From Barnesiella viscericola DSM 18177 (GTDB lineage Bacteria; Bacteroidota; Bacteroidia; Bacteroidales; Barnesiellaceae), in assembly GCF_000512915.1 (NCBI RefSeq), contig NZ_CP007034.1, positions 2,792,001 to 2,856,000 on the forward strand: a DNA stretch of 64,000 nucleotides, read 5' to 3'. The notes below the pieces were generated by a model, which did no database searches, had not been told where the DNA came from, and saw nothing but the letters and a program-made list of their open reading frames with translations. The stretch's first letter is position 1. Each line of letters begins with the position of its first letter. A program made the translations under genes and the position numbers. Positions 1 to 8,999 of the stretch are shown one piece after another.

Positions 1-365
1 GGTGTGGAATCCACAAAGCTGATACCGGTACAAGTACCCAACAGGACTTCCTTGATGAAAATGGTCAGCTGCAGCAGGACTTCCTTTTCCAGTTCTACAA
101 AACGGTTATAGGACACACGTCTGGGAAAGAGATGCGTCAGATGTTTGCATACATATTCTTTGTAGTAATGCTTGAAACATCTGAAGCCTCCCGAGTGGAA
201 CAGGACTAGGATGACCATGATTTCCGCATCACTCATCCGGTTCGGCTTATTCCGATGCTTATGATTCTTGTCTTCAACCATATATTTTTCCTGTGTTTTG
301 GCAAATTCCTTGCAAAAATCATCCGCCATACAAAAAATCTCCGTAACTTTAGCCTCTGAGAACAT
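1..365 (-). CDS. IS982-family transposase, N-terminal part (window edge)
   Basis: The reading frame starts at 365 and leaves the window at 1, giving about the first 121 residues of the 301-residue transposase seen complete at 4586-5491. The catalytic residue D119 (FVDSTPL) is at the very edge; the other two acidic residues lie outside. The cut comes from the window edge, so nothing says that this copy is broken. Confidence 0.9.
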   Translation of the reverse strand, partial: MFSEAKVTEIFCMADDFCKEFAKTQEKYMVEDKNHKHRNKPNRMSDAEIMVILVLFHSGGFRCFKHYYKEYVCKHLTHLFPRRVSYNRFVELEKEVLLQLTIFIKEVLLGTCTGISFVDST

Positions 366-474
366 AGTGGTAGTCGCTTAAATGTTATAATTGAGCACTA
401 TAAATTTAATGCTTTTATCGCTATGTTCCTAATTTTCAAACTGATAATTTCAATCTTTATATCGAACTCACGTT
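1..474 (-). mobile_element. IS982-family insertion sequence, copy 1 (partial, runs off the window)
   Basis: The terminal repeat (AACGTGAGTTCGATATA on the minus strand) ends at 474 and the sequence 1-474 is identical to 5127-5600 of the complete copy. Only the end that carries the start of the transposase gene is inside the window. The element abuts an open frame at 475, so it interrupted a gene. The near-identity of copies 1, 2 and 3 points to recent spread in this genome. Confidence 0.93.
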
Positions 475-1390
475 ATTTACAGAGAAATGTATCAAATTAT
501 TAATAAAAGGACTTAAAAGTGAGAATAAAGAAGCCGTACTGAGATGTCTTGATGATTCAATATGTATTCATTTAGAAGATCCTAATTTTTTAGCAGATAT
601 TTTTATAACTATTGCCGAAAATCTAACTCCAATGGATATTCTAACAATGAAAGGATGTCTGTCTTCTTTCCAAAAGAATAGTGATGATTTTCTAAAATTT
701 GCTTTGTCGTTTATTATCCACCCAAAAGGGATATATCGTGTTGTGGGGCGTAGGCTATGGGATGATTATCATTTGGAATTTTCAGAATTTAATCCTCAAA
801 AAGATTTAGATGAAATACCTCAATGTCTATTTATTATAAGTATGCTTCAAGATTATGGTAATCCGGAGACGAGACTTCCGAAGTTATTGCCATTGATAGA
901 GAGCGATTCAACGCGCGTTCGTAATGTCATAATGAATAGATTGGTACCATATTTAGATGATTATATGGGGCATGTGATTAAAGTTTTTGATAAATTGAAT
1001 ATTAATAATGAGCATGTTATAAAAATCAGGAAGTATTATGACCAAAGAGTCGATGCTATAGAGAAAAGAAGAGCGATTAAAGAATTGTCCCCCAAATACA
1101 GTTACGTGATTGAGTATAAAGAAGCAATGAATACTCAAAAACTATATTGGCAACAACAGATGAAGGAAGCTGAAAAAAATAATGAAAGTTTTTTAAACAA
1201 CATAATGACTAAGGTATTATTGGCAAGAGGAGGAGGTTGGAGGGATGATAGTGGGAATATACAACATTTAGGTTGTATAAAAATTTCAGTACCCTCTAGG
1301 CAATTAGTTCAATCTATGACACCTATGGAACAAAATGAATGGATAAATGAATTATTGAAAGATTGGAATGAAACGGCAGGAAATAATTAA
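475..1390 (+). pseudogene. 5'-truncated gene of unknown function, cut by IS982
   Basis: The first ATG is at 632 (252 residues from there), but the same frame is open back through 475 into the IS end and reads sensibly (CIKLLIKGLKSENKEAVL). The true start was therefore very probably lost to the IS982 insertion. The helical, repeat-like N-terminal half resembles HEAT-type scaffolds but I do not recognise a family. The 3' end overlaps the next gene by 23 bases in another frame, so the two were probably one operon and may form a two-protein defence module (target or sensor scaffold plus nuclease); this role is inferred from context. Confidence 0.7.
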
Positions 1391-3038
1391 ACAATATGTG
1401 GAATCCTTAAAAGAGGATAATGAATTGGACTATATATTTCCTATACTTTTAGAACGTATGGGATATAGAGTTTTATCAACACCACGACAGTCAAAAGGAC
1501 AGTCACAATATGGAAGAGATGTGATAGCAATAAAAAAAATTAAGGGGGTATCTACTCTTTTTTTGTTTGAACTGAAAGGATTTGGCTCCAAGGATATAAC
1601 AGATAGAACACTTAATGAGAAAGATGGTTTGATAGAATCACTAAGAGCATCCAAGTATACCCCTTATGAGGATGTATCTGTTCCTAATCTGTGCAATTTC
1701 CCTAGATATTATGTGTTTGTTCATAATGGTTTGATCGATGCAAATGCCCTTCCAACATTTAATGGATTTATTAAGACAGAATTTCCTAATGGAAATTTTG
1801 AAGAATGGGACGTAAGTGTGTTAACTACTTATTTTTCAGAGTATTTATTTGACGAAACGTTACTAGCTGATGATGAAAGTTACCGCTTATTTAAAAAAAT
1901 ACTTGTTCTATTAGATGGAGAAGGTAATACCTTCAAGGATATTTCGTCCCTCATAGACATACAGTTAAGTAAAATAGGGACTACAAAGAAAGAAAACAAG
2001 AGGATACTTCTTAATATGTTTGCTACATTACGATTGATAGCACATATGATTCATTTTTACTCTATAGAATGTGGAAATCTACTGCCTGCAAAGTATTGCA
2101 TTGATACTATAATTTTGAAAACTTGGGCTTGGATTCTTAGAACTAAAAAGGAGAAAAAAACTATTATTATTAATTATTTCAATTGTCTTATTGGGTTACA
2201 GATTCAAATATATGGGGAGTATATAAATAAAATATTAAGTGTAGTACAATTTCCCAAAGGGTTATTTTGTTTTGAACCGACAGACTCAGAATATATGTTT
2301 TATCCGTTAAGATGCTATGATTTCTTAAGCGATTTAGTTTATTTCTATTTCTTAACAGAGTCATTTTACAATGTTTCAAAGCAGGAACATAGAAACAGAA
2401 TAGAGATTCTAAAGAATATAATTGAAAATAATAATGCTTGCACTATGCCTTTGTTAGATACACACTCTATCACTATTCAAATCGTATTTTTGTACATGTA
2501 TAAATATGCAAAAAATCAAGAAGACATGAATAGTTTGGGGAAGTATTTAATATATACAGTTATAAATCTGATAAAACGTTATGAAAAGCAAAAAATGTGG
2601 CCGGAAATGTATGGAAATCGAATGGCCTTAGCTAAAAGCCTTTATGTGAAGGATGACGATTATCATTGTGAATCGTCCTTGCTTTTAATGGTAGTATTTG
2701 AATTGTTATCATACCTAAATTTACCGGAGTTCTACTCTTTTCTTAAGCAGAAAGTTGAAGAATCTGAGGTAAACTTACAGGTCGCATATCCGATAACCAA
2801 TGGATTCGATATTGAACAATTGCTTTTTGAAAAAAGACTCAATAACGAGTTGGCTGTGCAGACCAATATTAAGCTGCCTGAAACAATAGAATATTTTCAG
2901 AATAATTATGTAAAGAAATATAAATCTATTGAGTATAGAAGCGATAAAGCTGGTTATTATTTTTTGCGCGTGTTAGCTCATAAATATTATGAAACTGATT
3001 TATTTCCAGATTTTCTTGGTCGTGCATATTGTAAATAA
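1368..3038 (+). CDS. Putative PD-(D/E)xK nuclease-like protein
   Basis: This is a 556-residue protein. Near its N-terminus it has the pattern of a Mrr-like restriction-endonuclease fold: a GYRV strand, then GRD with D51, then LFELKG with E68 and K70. The remaining 450 residues are helical and unrecognised, without obvious membrane segments. It starts inside the preceding truncated gene (23-base overlap), which implies translational coupling. The arrangement of a large unknown protein followed by a nuclease in an AT-rich island suggests an anti-phage role. The nuclease call rests on one motif set read by eye. Confidence 0.6.
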   Translation: MKRQEIIKQYVESLKEDNELDYIFPILLERMGYRVLSTPRQSKGQSQYGRDVIAIKKIKGVSTLFLFELKGFGSKDITDRTLNEKDGLIESLRASKYTPYEDVSVPNLCNFPRYYVFVHNGLIDANALPTFNGFIKTEFPNGNFEEWDVSVLTTYFSEYLFDETLLADDESYRLFKKILVLLDGEGNTFKDISSLIDIQLSKIGTTKKENKRILLNMFATLRLIAHMIHFYSIECGNLLPAKYCIDTIILKTWAWILRTKKEKKTIIINYFNCLIGLQIQIYGEYINKILSVVQFPKGLFCFEPTDSEYMFYPLRCYDFLSDLVYFYFLTESFYNVSKQEHRNRIEILKNIIENNNACTMPLLDTHSITIQIVFLYMYKYAKNQEDMNSLGKYLIYTVINLIKRYEKQKMWPEMYGNRMALAKSLYVKDDDYHCESSLLLMVVFELLSYLNLPEFYSFLKQKVEESEVNLQVAYPITNGFDIEQLLFEKRLNNELAVQTNIKLPETIEYFQNNYVKKYKSIEYRSDKAGYYFLRVLAHKYYETDLFPDFLGRAYCK

Positions 3039-3078
3039 TAATTTGCTAATTTTATCTAAAAACTAAAATCAAATTGAT

Positions 3079-4392
3079 ATGAGTATAGAGCATAATACCA
3101 TTTCAAGCATATCTAAATTACTAAATGAATATGGTAGGGAATATCAAATAATTCCCAATAATGAAATATTGTCTAGAGAATACATATGTGATGCTTTTAT
3201 TTATAAAAAGAATGTATTGATAGCAGTAGTGGAAATTAAAAATCTATATAAAAGATTGGCAAATAAAGGAATACTGCTAAATAGATTATTGCATTATGCA
3301 AATAAAGTAAATGCTTCATATTGTATATTGTGTAATGATATAGCAGGTTATTTTTATAAGGCTAATAATTACAACAATATAGAGAATATAGAAGTTCCAT
3401 TAAGCAAATTAGAGCTTATAATAAGATCTATTATTGAGGAAATCAATAATTTAGAGGAGAAATTTAACCCCAATGAGATTTTGTCAATTTTTAGACAGAC
3501 AAAAAATGAATGCAATCTCAATAATCGTCAATTCAATAATTTTATAGATGAGCTTGATGTCGATTATATAAAAAACAATATCTCGAAATTGCCTGATGGC
3601 CGTTTTTCTTTAAGTGAAGAATTTGAAAGAAAATTCTTTACTAATATGCTTCTAGATAGAGAATTTAATCAATTATGCAGATATACTTCTCTCTCATCAA
3701 CAATAAGAATAATCAAAGAAAAGAAAGCAAGTGTATGTAGTATAGCTTGTATGAATGATAAAAGTGAATGTTATTATTTTGATCAGTATATCAATAATAT
3801 TGATAAAATTGATTATTCGTCATTATCACCTTATGCCATTAAAGAAATAAACAGTACATATATCAGTTCGTGTGCTGAAATTGAAAGCAAAGACAAACTA
3901 ACAATGTGGAGAATGTATGGAAACGATGCTAAAGGTACTTGCTTAATCTATGATATAGATAAAGGTTTATTGGATAATAACTTTTTCATAGCTCCAATTT
4001 CCTATGCTGATAAAGACAAGAAGCATCCATATATTGAGTTTATAAAAAAGCTACTAGAAAAAGATATATGCTTTAATCAACTTAATATATGGAAGCACTT
4101 TTTCAAGCCTGTAGATTATAAAGATGAGAAAGAAATAAGATTACTTTATTTCTGTGATGATGAAAGTAAGTTTAAATGGATTCAATCGTCTGATGAAATA
4201 TTTTGCCCAATAATAGAATTTCCTATTGATGATGGCAACAATAAATACCCATTGATTATAGAAGAAATAATTTTAGGCCCTAAATGTCCAGAAAAGATAA
4301 CAAACAGACAACAATTACAACAATATTGTTCATATAATAAGATTCCTAAAAAAGTAAATATTACTTTGTCTGAAATAGATAATTACAGGTAG
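3079..4392 (+). CDS. Nuclease-like domain fused to DUF2971
   Basis: This is a 437-residue protein, 40 bases after the preceding gene and probably in the same transcript. The N-terminus has a second PD-(D/E)xK-like pattern (D38 in YICDAF, E52 and K54 in VVEIK). From about residue 205 to 420 it reads like DUF2971: YTSLSS at the start, TMWRMYG and GTCLIYDI in the middle, and EKEIRLLYF near the end. DUF2971 proteins are common in defence islands but have no settled biochemical role. A second DUF2971 protein is at 51879-52832. The domain boundary is approximate. Confidence 0.65.
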   Translation: MSIEHNTISSISKLLNEYGREYQIIPNNEILSREYICDAFIYKKNVLIAVVEIKNLYKRLANKGILLNRLLHYANKVNASYCILCNDIAGYFYKANNYNNIENIEVPLSKLELIIRSIIEEINNLEEKFNPNEILSIFRQTKNECNLNNRQFNNFIDELDVDYIKNNISKLPDGRFSLSEEFERKFFTNMLLDREFNQLCRYTSLSSTIRIIKEKKASVCSIACMNDKSECYYFDQYINNIDKIDYSSLSPYAIKEINSTYISSCAEIESKDKLTMWRMYGNDAKGTCLIYDIDKGLLDNNFFIAPISYADKDKKHPYIEFIKKLLEKDICFNQLNIWKHFFKPVDYKDEKEIRLLYFCDDESKFKWIQSSDEIFCPIIEFPIDDGNNKYPLIIEEIILGPKCPEKITNRQQLQQYCSYNKIPKKVNITLSEIDNYR

Positions 4393-4566
4393 ATTTTATG
4401 AGGATGTAAACTATGCTGTGTAGCAAAGAGTAAAACTTGACAAACAGGTAGTGTAAAATAAACTGTGTCATACATTATTTCTCTCCAGAAAACCCATCGG
4501 TCGGGAAACGGCCAGCGCCAAGGGGCGGGACCACCCGTCCCGACGAGCGTAAAATTACAATAATTT

Positions 4567-5600
4567 AACGTGAGTTCGATATAAATTAAAACATCGTGAG
4601 TTGTCCGTCTTTGACAAAACGTACGTCAATGGCGGGCTTCTTTTCAAAGAAGCAGTATGCAGCTATGGCAGAGAGCGAGTTGGCAATAAAGTTATTGAAG
4701 GAACGGTGTCTGGAGTGTTCAATCTGGGCGATGTTCTTTAACTCGTCATTGACTGTTTCAATCAAAGCACGTTTTCTCAGCAGGATTTTGTCCGCTATGC
4801 TCATCAGGGAGTTCTTCATGTTGTTCTTCACTTTGGTTATCAACTGTATGCCGTTAAGAAATAGGTTCTCGAACAAGGTTTGCCCGATATACCCCTTGTC
4901 CGCACACAGTTTGCCCTTGATGTTCTTCAGGAACTTTGTCTGTTTCAGCGGTTCACGGTCATCCACATTTCCCGGAGTAAACATGAAATTGAGAATTTCA
5001 CCCTTATCGTTGATGATCAGGTGAAGCTTAAACCCGAAGAACCATCCCATGGAGCATTTTCCACGTTCGGCGAGACCCTTAAAAGTCTTGTGAATCAATA
5101 TGCGTTGGTTTCGGCATACACGCAGCGGTGTGGAATCCACAAAGCTGATACCGGTACAAGTACCCAACAGGACTTCCTTGATGAAAATGGTCAGCTGCAG
5201 CAGGACTTCCTTTTCCAGTTCTACAAAACGGTTATAGGACACACGTCTGGGAAAGAGATGCGTCAGATGTTTGCATACATATTCTTTGTAGTAATGCTTG
5301 AAACATCTGAAGCCTCCCGAGTGGAACAGGACTAGGATGACCATGATTTCCGCATCACTCATCCGGTTCGGCTTATTCCGATGCTTATGATTCTTGTCTT
5401 CAACCATATATTTTTCCTGTGTTTTGGCAAATTCCTTGCAAAAATCATCCGCCATACAAAAAATCTCCGTAACTTTAGCCTCTGAGAACATAGTGGTAGT
5501 CGCTTAAATGTTATAATTGAGCACTATAAATTTAATGCTTTTATCGCTATGTTCCTAATTTTCAAACTGATAATTTCAATCTTTATATCGAACTCACGTT
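4567..5600 (-). mobile_element. IS982-family insertion sequence, copy 2 (complete)
   Basis: Both ends carry the same inverted repeat (AACGTGAGTTCGATATAAA at the left, its complement ending at 5600). The flanks have a 5-bp direct repeat, AATTT at 4562-4566 and AATTT at 5601-5605, which marks a clean insertion into the IS256 remnant. Total length is 1034 bp with one transposase gene. Confidence 0.95.
4586..5491 (-). CDS. IS982-family transposase
   Basis: The 301-residue DDE transposase is full length. Catalytic residues can be placed at D119 (FVDSTPL), D198 (CADKGYIG) and E245 (RALIETVND). It cuts and rejoins the ends of its own element. The gene fills nearly the whole IS, with 18 bases between its stop and the left terminal repeat. 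The identical protein is encoded at 54625-55530. Antisense open frames inside this gene are shadows. Confidence 0.95.
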   Translation of the reverse strand: MFSEAKVTEIFCMADDFCKEFAKTQEKYMVEDKNHKHRNKPNRMSDAEIMVILVLFHSGGFRCFKHYYKEYVCKHLTHLFPRRVSYNRFVELEKEVLLQLTIFIKEVLLGTCTGISFVDSTPLRVCRNQRILIHKTFKGLAERGKCSMGWFFGFKLHLIINDKGEILNFMFTPGNVDDREPLKQTKFLKNIKGKLCADKGYIGQTLFENLFLNGIQLITKVKNNMKNSLMSIADKILLRKRALIETVNDELKNIAQIEHSRHRSFNNFIANSLSAIAAYCFFEKKPAIDVRFVKDGQLTMF

Positions 5601-5850
5601 AATTTAAACCGGTCTCCAAACTTTATGGCGAGTTGTTGTGAGATAGTAGCCCAATTGGCAAGTGGCATGGTCCACTTCTTCCGTATATTGCGGTATGCAA
5701 GATAAACCAGTTTTTGGGGGGCCGTATACGACGGGAACACGCCCTTATTTTTTGTTACCTTACGGATCTGGCGGTGATATCCTTCAACGGTATTTGTAGT
5801 ATATATAAGCTTACGGATAGCCGGAGTGTTACTGGAAGTATTCGGACAGT
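5601..5850 (-). pseudogene. IS256-family transposase, C-terminal fragment
   Basis: Minus-strand translation gives IRKLIYTTNTVEGYHRQIRK and, further on, LVYLAYRNIRKKWT and QLAIKFGDRFKL, which is the classic end of IS256/mutator-type transposases. The upstream part of the open frame (to 5902) is not transposase-like, and the original stop was replaced by IS982 sequence. The fragment lacks all three catalytic positions and is inactive. Confidence 0.85.
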
Positions 5851-5884
5851 TTATCCCAATTGTCCTGCCAGGACGAGGATGTAA

Positions 5885-5985
5885 ATTAAACTGTGTCAAC
5901 AAAGAGTAAAATAAAATATTAACTTTGCTAACACAGTTTTTTTATGAATGAAAGAAGAATTTGATTTTGAATCCAGAATCCAGAT
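5885..5985 (+). mobile_element. Probable 5' end of another IS256-type element
   Basis: Starting at 5948, a short frame reads MKEEFDFES, the typical opening of Bacteroides IS256 transposases, then hits a stop after 13 codons. A TAnnTTTG-type box (TTAACTTTG, near 5922-5931) lies just upstream. This looks like a transposase start joined by deletion to unrelated sequence. The call rests on a very short match. Confidence 0.4.
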
Positions 5986-6040
5986 ATAAGAAGAAACTTA
6001 CAACTGAATCCTGTTTCCATTTACACAAAATTTTGGACAG
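5961..6040 (-). repeat. 80-bp inverted repeat, left copy (partner 14466-14545)
   Basis: The complement of 5961-6040 aligns with 14466-14545 at roughly three bases in four or better, including AAATTTTGTGTAAATG and CTTATATCTG. The copy lies 12 bases beyond the stop of the kinase gene; the partner lies 40 bases beyond the stop of the DUF3883 gene. It could be a remnant of one IS or an insertion target used twice. Confidence 0.75.
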
Positions 6041-6052
6041 TGTCTCAATATA

Positions 6053-8404
6053 CTAACTATTAATAATCCCTTTTATTAAATCTTTAATCTCTTTTGGAGA
6101 CAGTTGCTCGTACTTAGTATTTGTGTCACTTGTTACGCCCTTCTTAGTCTCTAAATATGTTAGCCAAAGTGCCAAAAAGGTCTTGGTAAATTCTTTCGCA
6201 AATATGCCATTAGAATACTTTCCGACATATCCGTTGTATGAGGTTAATATTCCACTTCTGACTGGATAAAACTCATAATCATCTTCAACAACTTCAACAT
6301 AACCAGACTCATTGATAACGACATAATTATCATGTCGGTCATCTGCTGCCATAACTACATATTTTAATTCCTTGTAATTAAAAATATGCTTAGGGACTTC
6401 TACCAAAAATAAATATGGATAAAAGTATGCATCTAAAGTCTTATACTCTTGCCCATTTGCTATACTATACTCTTCAAGTCTTTTGCGCAGCCTTTTATTA
6501 AGATTAATTGCATTCTCTCTTCCGTAAATATAGTATATCTCTTCCGAGTCATTTTTTACTTTTTTCACCCGGCCATCTTTGCATAGAAAATAATCAATAG
6601 AAAAATCGTCAAGTAATCCTCTAGATTCCATTAAGTTGAGTTTAAAGCAATATTTTACAGATGCTTTAGATTCTTCAACTAGTAAATCTACAAAATTGAT
6701 TTCGTCATAATGACTTCTAATTAAATCTCCATCATGAGAGGTGTCTATTTCAAGTAAATCCATACCCGATGTCCTATCCAGTTTGAAAGGATTTTGAGAA
6801 TACTTATTTCGTATAAGTGTAATATCTTCTTCACTCAAAATTGAATAATAATCATTACGCATTGAGCAAATGTAAGAATAGAAGTCCTCTTCGGAACAAT
6901 CGGCATGTCTTCCGTCAGTTGTTTGACTTATTGAGTTATAAAAACTACGCTTAGCGACAAAGACTATAGCTCCATGACAATACCTTTCAACACGTTTTGC
7001 ATCAACTGGTAATGGTTCGCCTGTGTCATAATCATATACTCGATAGATCCAATTCTTAGCATCGATGTAATGAGCCGGCTTATCTTCAATCAATTCTTCA
7101 CTAATTCGATCTTCAAAAATAAAAGGAAGTTTATCAAATTCAAGATAGAAATAATTCCACAATTCATCTCCAACAAAACTTCTGATTACTAAACGTTTTG
7201 GCTTACAAATAAAAGTAAATTGGTAGTCCAGATAAATACACCCTTCTTCAGGTGCAATGCTCGCTCCTTCCAGCTTTAGACCGCCTCTAGAAGGCAACAT
7301 GGAATAATTCAATACGCCATATCTCGATAAAGCATTTAGAGTCTTTACAATATCTTCTCTTTCTGTAAGGACAGTATGAACCGGTTTCATGCCTCTAAAG
7401 AGAATTTTATATATGAAATCCCATTCTTGTATATTTCTTAGACGTAAATCACCATCAGATCTTTCCCAGGAATCCAAGGCTGCAATCAAATCATCCATAT
7501 TCGGTCGTTTCCTCGGTTGTTCTTGTGTTGCATCATGAAGAAAATCATCTATTTCTACAAGATATTTACCTCTATACTGCTGGATATCATGAAGGCTGAT
7601 AGAACTATATTCAACATCATATCTTCCATCAAACCCATCTTCATCTGTGGCTAAATACATCCATAATGACTTAGCCAAAGAGTATACATCTGCGGCTGGC
7701 GTAGCTTTACTTGCATCCCTTAACACCTCTGGGGCTATAGTATTCCAAGCTCCCAATTTATCACCTTTCTTTGTTTGATGATCGCTGTCTGGGATATCTA
7801 CAATACCGAAATCTCCAATTAGAAATTTATCATCCAACCGATATAAATTTTTAGGTTTAATATCACGATGAGTATAACCAAACTTATGAACTTGCGATAA
7901 AGTTATAGCGAAATTGCGGAATGCTTCAACTGCAAATTTCACAATATCATCTTTATACATATCTTTCGGAAGTACTTTTTCTATTTTCTTCTTCCAATCC
8001 TTAATTTCGTCACTTATGCTTCTAGCTATTGGCATAACATACCAACACTCATCAATATTAAAATCAATGATTGGCATAACCCCCTCTATGCCCTTTCTCG
8101 CACACATACGCATCACTTTGATTTCATCTTTGAATCGTGATATTTTATCTTGATTTTTCTCATAGAGAAACTTAATAGCAAATTCTTGTCCATCACTTTT
8201 ACGCTTGCATCTAAAGACTTTAGCAGCTCCTCCAGATCCTAAAGAGGATTTCATATCTACATCATATATATCTACATATGATTTTCCAATATTTAGAGAA
8301 TTTATTTGATTTTTATATTTGATGAGCATACTCCACTTTACTTTTAGATCTTTAATAATTTTCTCTTTAATACTTTTCAAACTATACATAGTGATAATAA
8401 ACAT
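6053..8404 (-). CDS. Hanks-type Ser/Thr protein kinase with large unknown C-terminal region
   Basis: The 783-residue protein has a full kinase domain at about residues 50-310: glycine loop LGSGGAAKV (55-63), catalytic lysine in AIK (K78), glutamate E94, HRDIKPKN (179-186), DFG (198-200) and APE (224-226). All catalytic residues are present, so it should transfer phosphate to protein. Residues 330-783 are unrecognised and have no membrane segment, so this is not a PknB-type receptor. The start at 8404 may be a few codons too early (a second ATG is 5 codons in). Kinases with unknown tails in islands like this often act in anti-phage defence; that role is inferred from context. Confidence 0.85.
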   Translation of the reverse strand: MFIITMYSLKSIKEKIIKDLKVKWSMLIKYKNQINSLNIGKSYVDIYDVDMKSSLGSGGAAKVFRCKRKSDGQEFAIKFLYEKNQDKISRFKDEIKVMRMCARKGIEGVMPIIDFNIDECWYVMPIARSISDEIKDWKKKIEKVLPKDMYKDDIVKFAVEAFRNFAITLSQVHKFGYTHRDIKPKNLYRLDDKFLIGDFGIVDIPDSDHQTKKGDKLGAWNTIAPEVLRDASKATPAADVYSLAKSLWMYLATDEDGFDGRYDVEYSSISLHDIQQYRGKYLVEIDDFLHDATQEQPRKRPNMDDLIAALDSWERSDGDLRLRNIQEWDFIYKILFRGMKPVHTVLTEREDIVKTLNALSRYGVLNYSMLPSRGGLKLEGASIAPEEGCIYLDYQFTFICKPKRLVIRSFVGDELWNYFYLEFDKLPFIFEDRISEELIEDKPAHYIDAKNWIYRVYDYDTGEPLPVDAKRVERYCHGAIVFVAKRSFYNSISQTTDGRHADCSEEDFYSYICSMRNDYYSILSEEDITLIRNKYSQNPFKLDRTSGMDLLEIDTSHDGDLIRSHYDEINFVDLLVEESKASVKYCFKLNLMESRGLLDDFSIDYFLCKDGRVKKVKNDSEEIYYIYGRENAINLNKRLRKRLEEYSIANGQEYKTLDAYFYPYLFLVEVPKHIFNYKELKYVVMAADDRHDNYVVINESGYVEVVEDDYEFYPVRSGILTSYNGYVGKYSNGIFAKEFTKTFLALWLTYLETKKGVTSDTNTKYEQLSPKEIKDLIKGIINS

Positions 8405-8769
8405 AATGTTCCCTTAACCCCATTTCAGGTAATATTTCAATCATAATCATATTGTATGATTCCATTGCGCTCCATGTCTAGCATCACAAAAACGGACACC
8501 TTCAACCACTGCCCAATGGTGGTAGTGATTGACCATAACACCAAGTGTGCAAAGAATGACCATCAAGACGGAGCTTTTCCCATAATTTTGACATAGTCTC
8601 TAGCTCTGCATTTTTAATTCAGGAAAAGTATTTAAAATCATCACTACCCCCAATATACCACTAGAAAATAAAAGACTCACCCTGAGCGCGCTGTTCTTAT
8701 GAGAAGCGAGGAGAGTATGTTATTGCAAATTTAATTAATAAACTTCATATACCAATGTCTTTCTTAAAT
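8405..8769. other. Intergenic region between kinase and IS982 remnant
   Basis: About 365 bases without a supportable gene. A minus-strand stretch near 8465-8575 reads like a protein fragment (NHYHHWAVVEGVRFCDARHG) but has no start or family I can name; it may be a decayed gene piece. Confidence 0.4.
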
Positions 8770-8999
8770 AACGTGAGTTCGATATAAAATCAAAAGATAG
8801 TAAGTTGCCCGTCATTGATAAAATTAACACCAATGGCGGGTTTCTTTTCAAAGAAACAGTATGCTGCAATAGCCGACAAAGAGTTAGCAATGAAATTGTT
8901 GAAGGAACGGTATCTGGAGTGTTCTATCTGTGCTATGTTCTTCAATTCATCATTGACAGTTTCAATCAAAGCTCTTTTGATGCAGTATTTGTATATCAT
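8770..8999 (-). pseudogene. Truncated, diverged IS982 copy (C-terminus of transposase)
   Basis: The terminal repeat AACGTGAGTTCGATATAAA begins at 8770, and the minus strand encodes the last 60 or so residues of the transposase (RALIETVNDELKN to GQLTIF) with several substitutions relative to copies 1-3. The match stops near 8975-8999, where the frame runs into unrelated sequence. This is an older insertion than the three near-identical copies. Confidence 0.9.

Larger units (their letters stand above)
4447..5880 (-). mobile_element. IS256-family remnant interrupted by IS982
   Basis: The sequence outside IS982 copy 2 belongs together: 4447-4566 holds an IS256-like right end (GTGTAAAATAAACTGTGTCA at its outer edge) and 5601-5850 encodes the transposase C-terminus. 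The N-terminal two thirds of the transposase are missing, so this is a decayed element. Outer limits are approximate. The end-like string GTAAATTAAACTGTGTCAA recurs near 5880-5900, so more than one IS256 fragment may be joined here. Confidence 0.6.

Noticed and set aside
4596-5335. Plus-strand frames inside IS982 (142 and 151 codons)
   Set aside because: Antisense to the transposase, repeated in every copy of the IS; no sign of separate coding.
1-5600. Composite transposon made by IS982 copies 1 and 2 around 475-4566
   Set aside because: Copy 2 has its own perfect 5-bp duplication, so it inserted alone; nothing shows that the pair moves as one unit.
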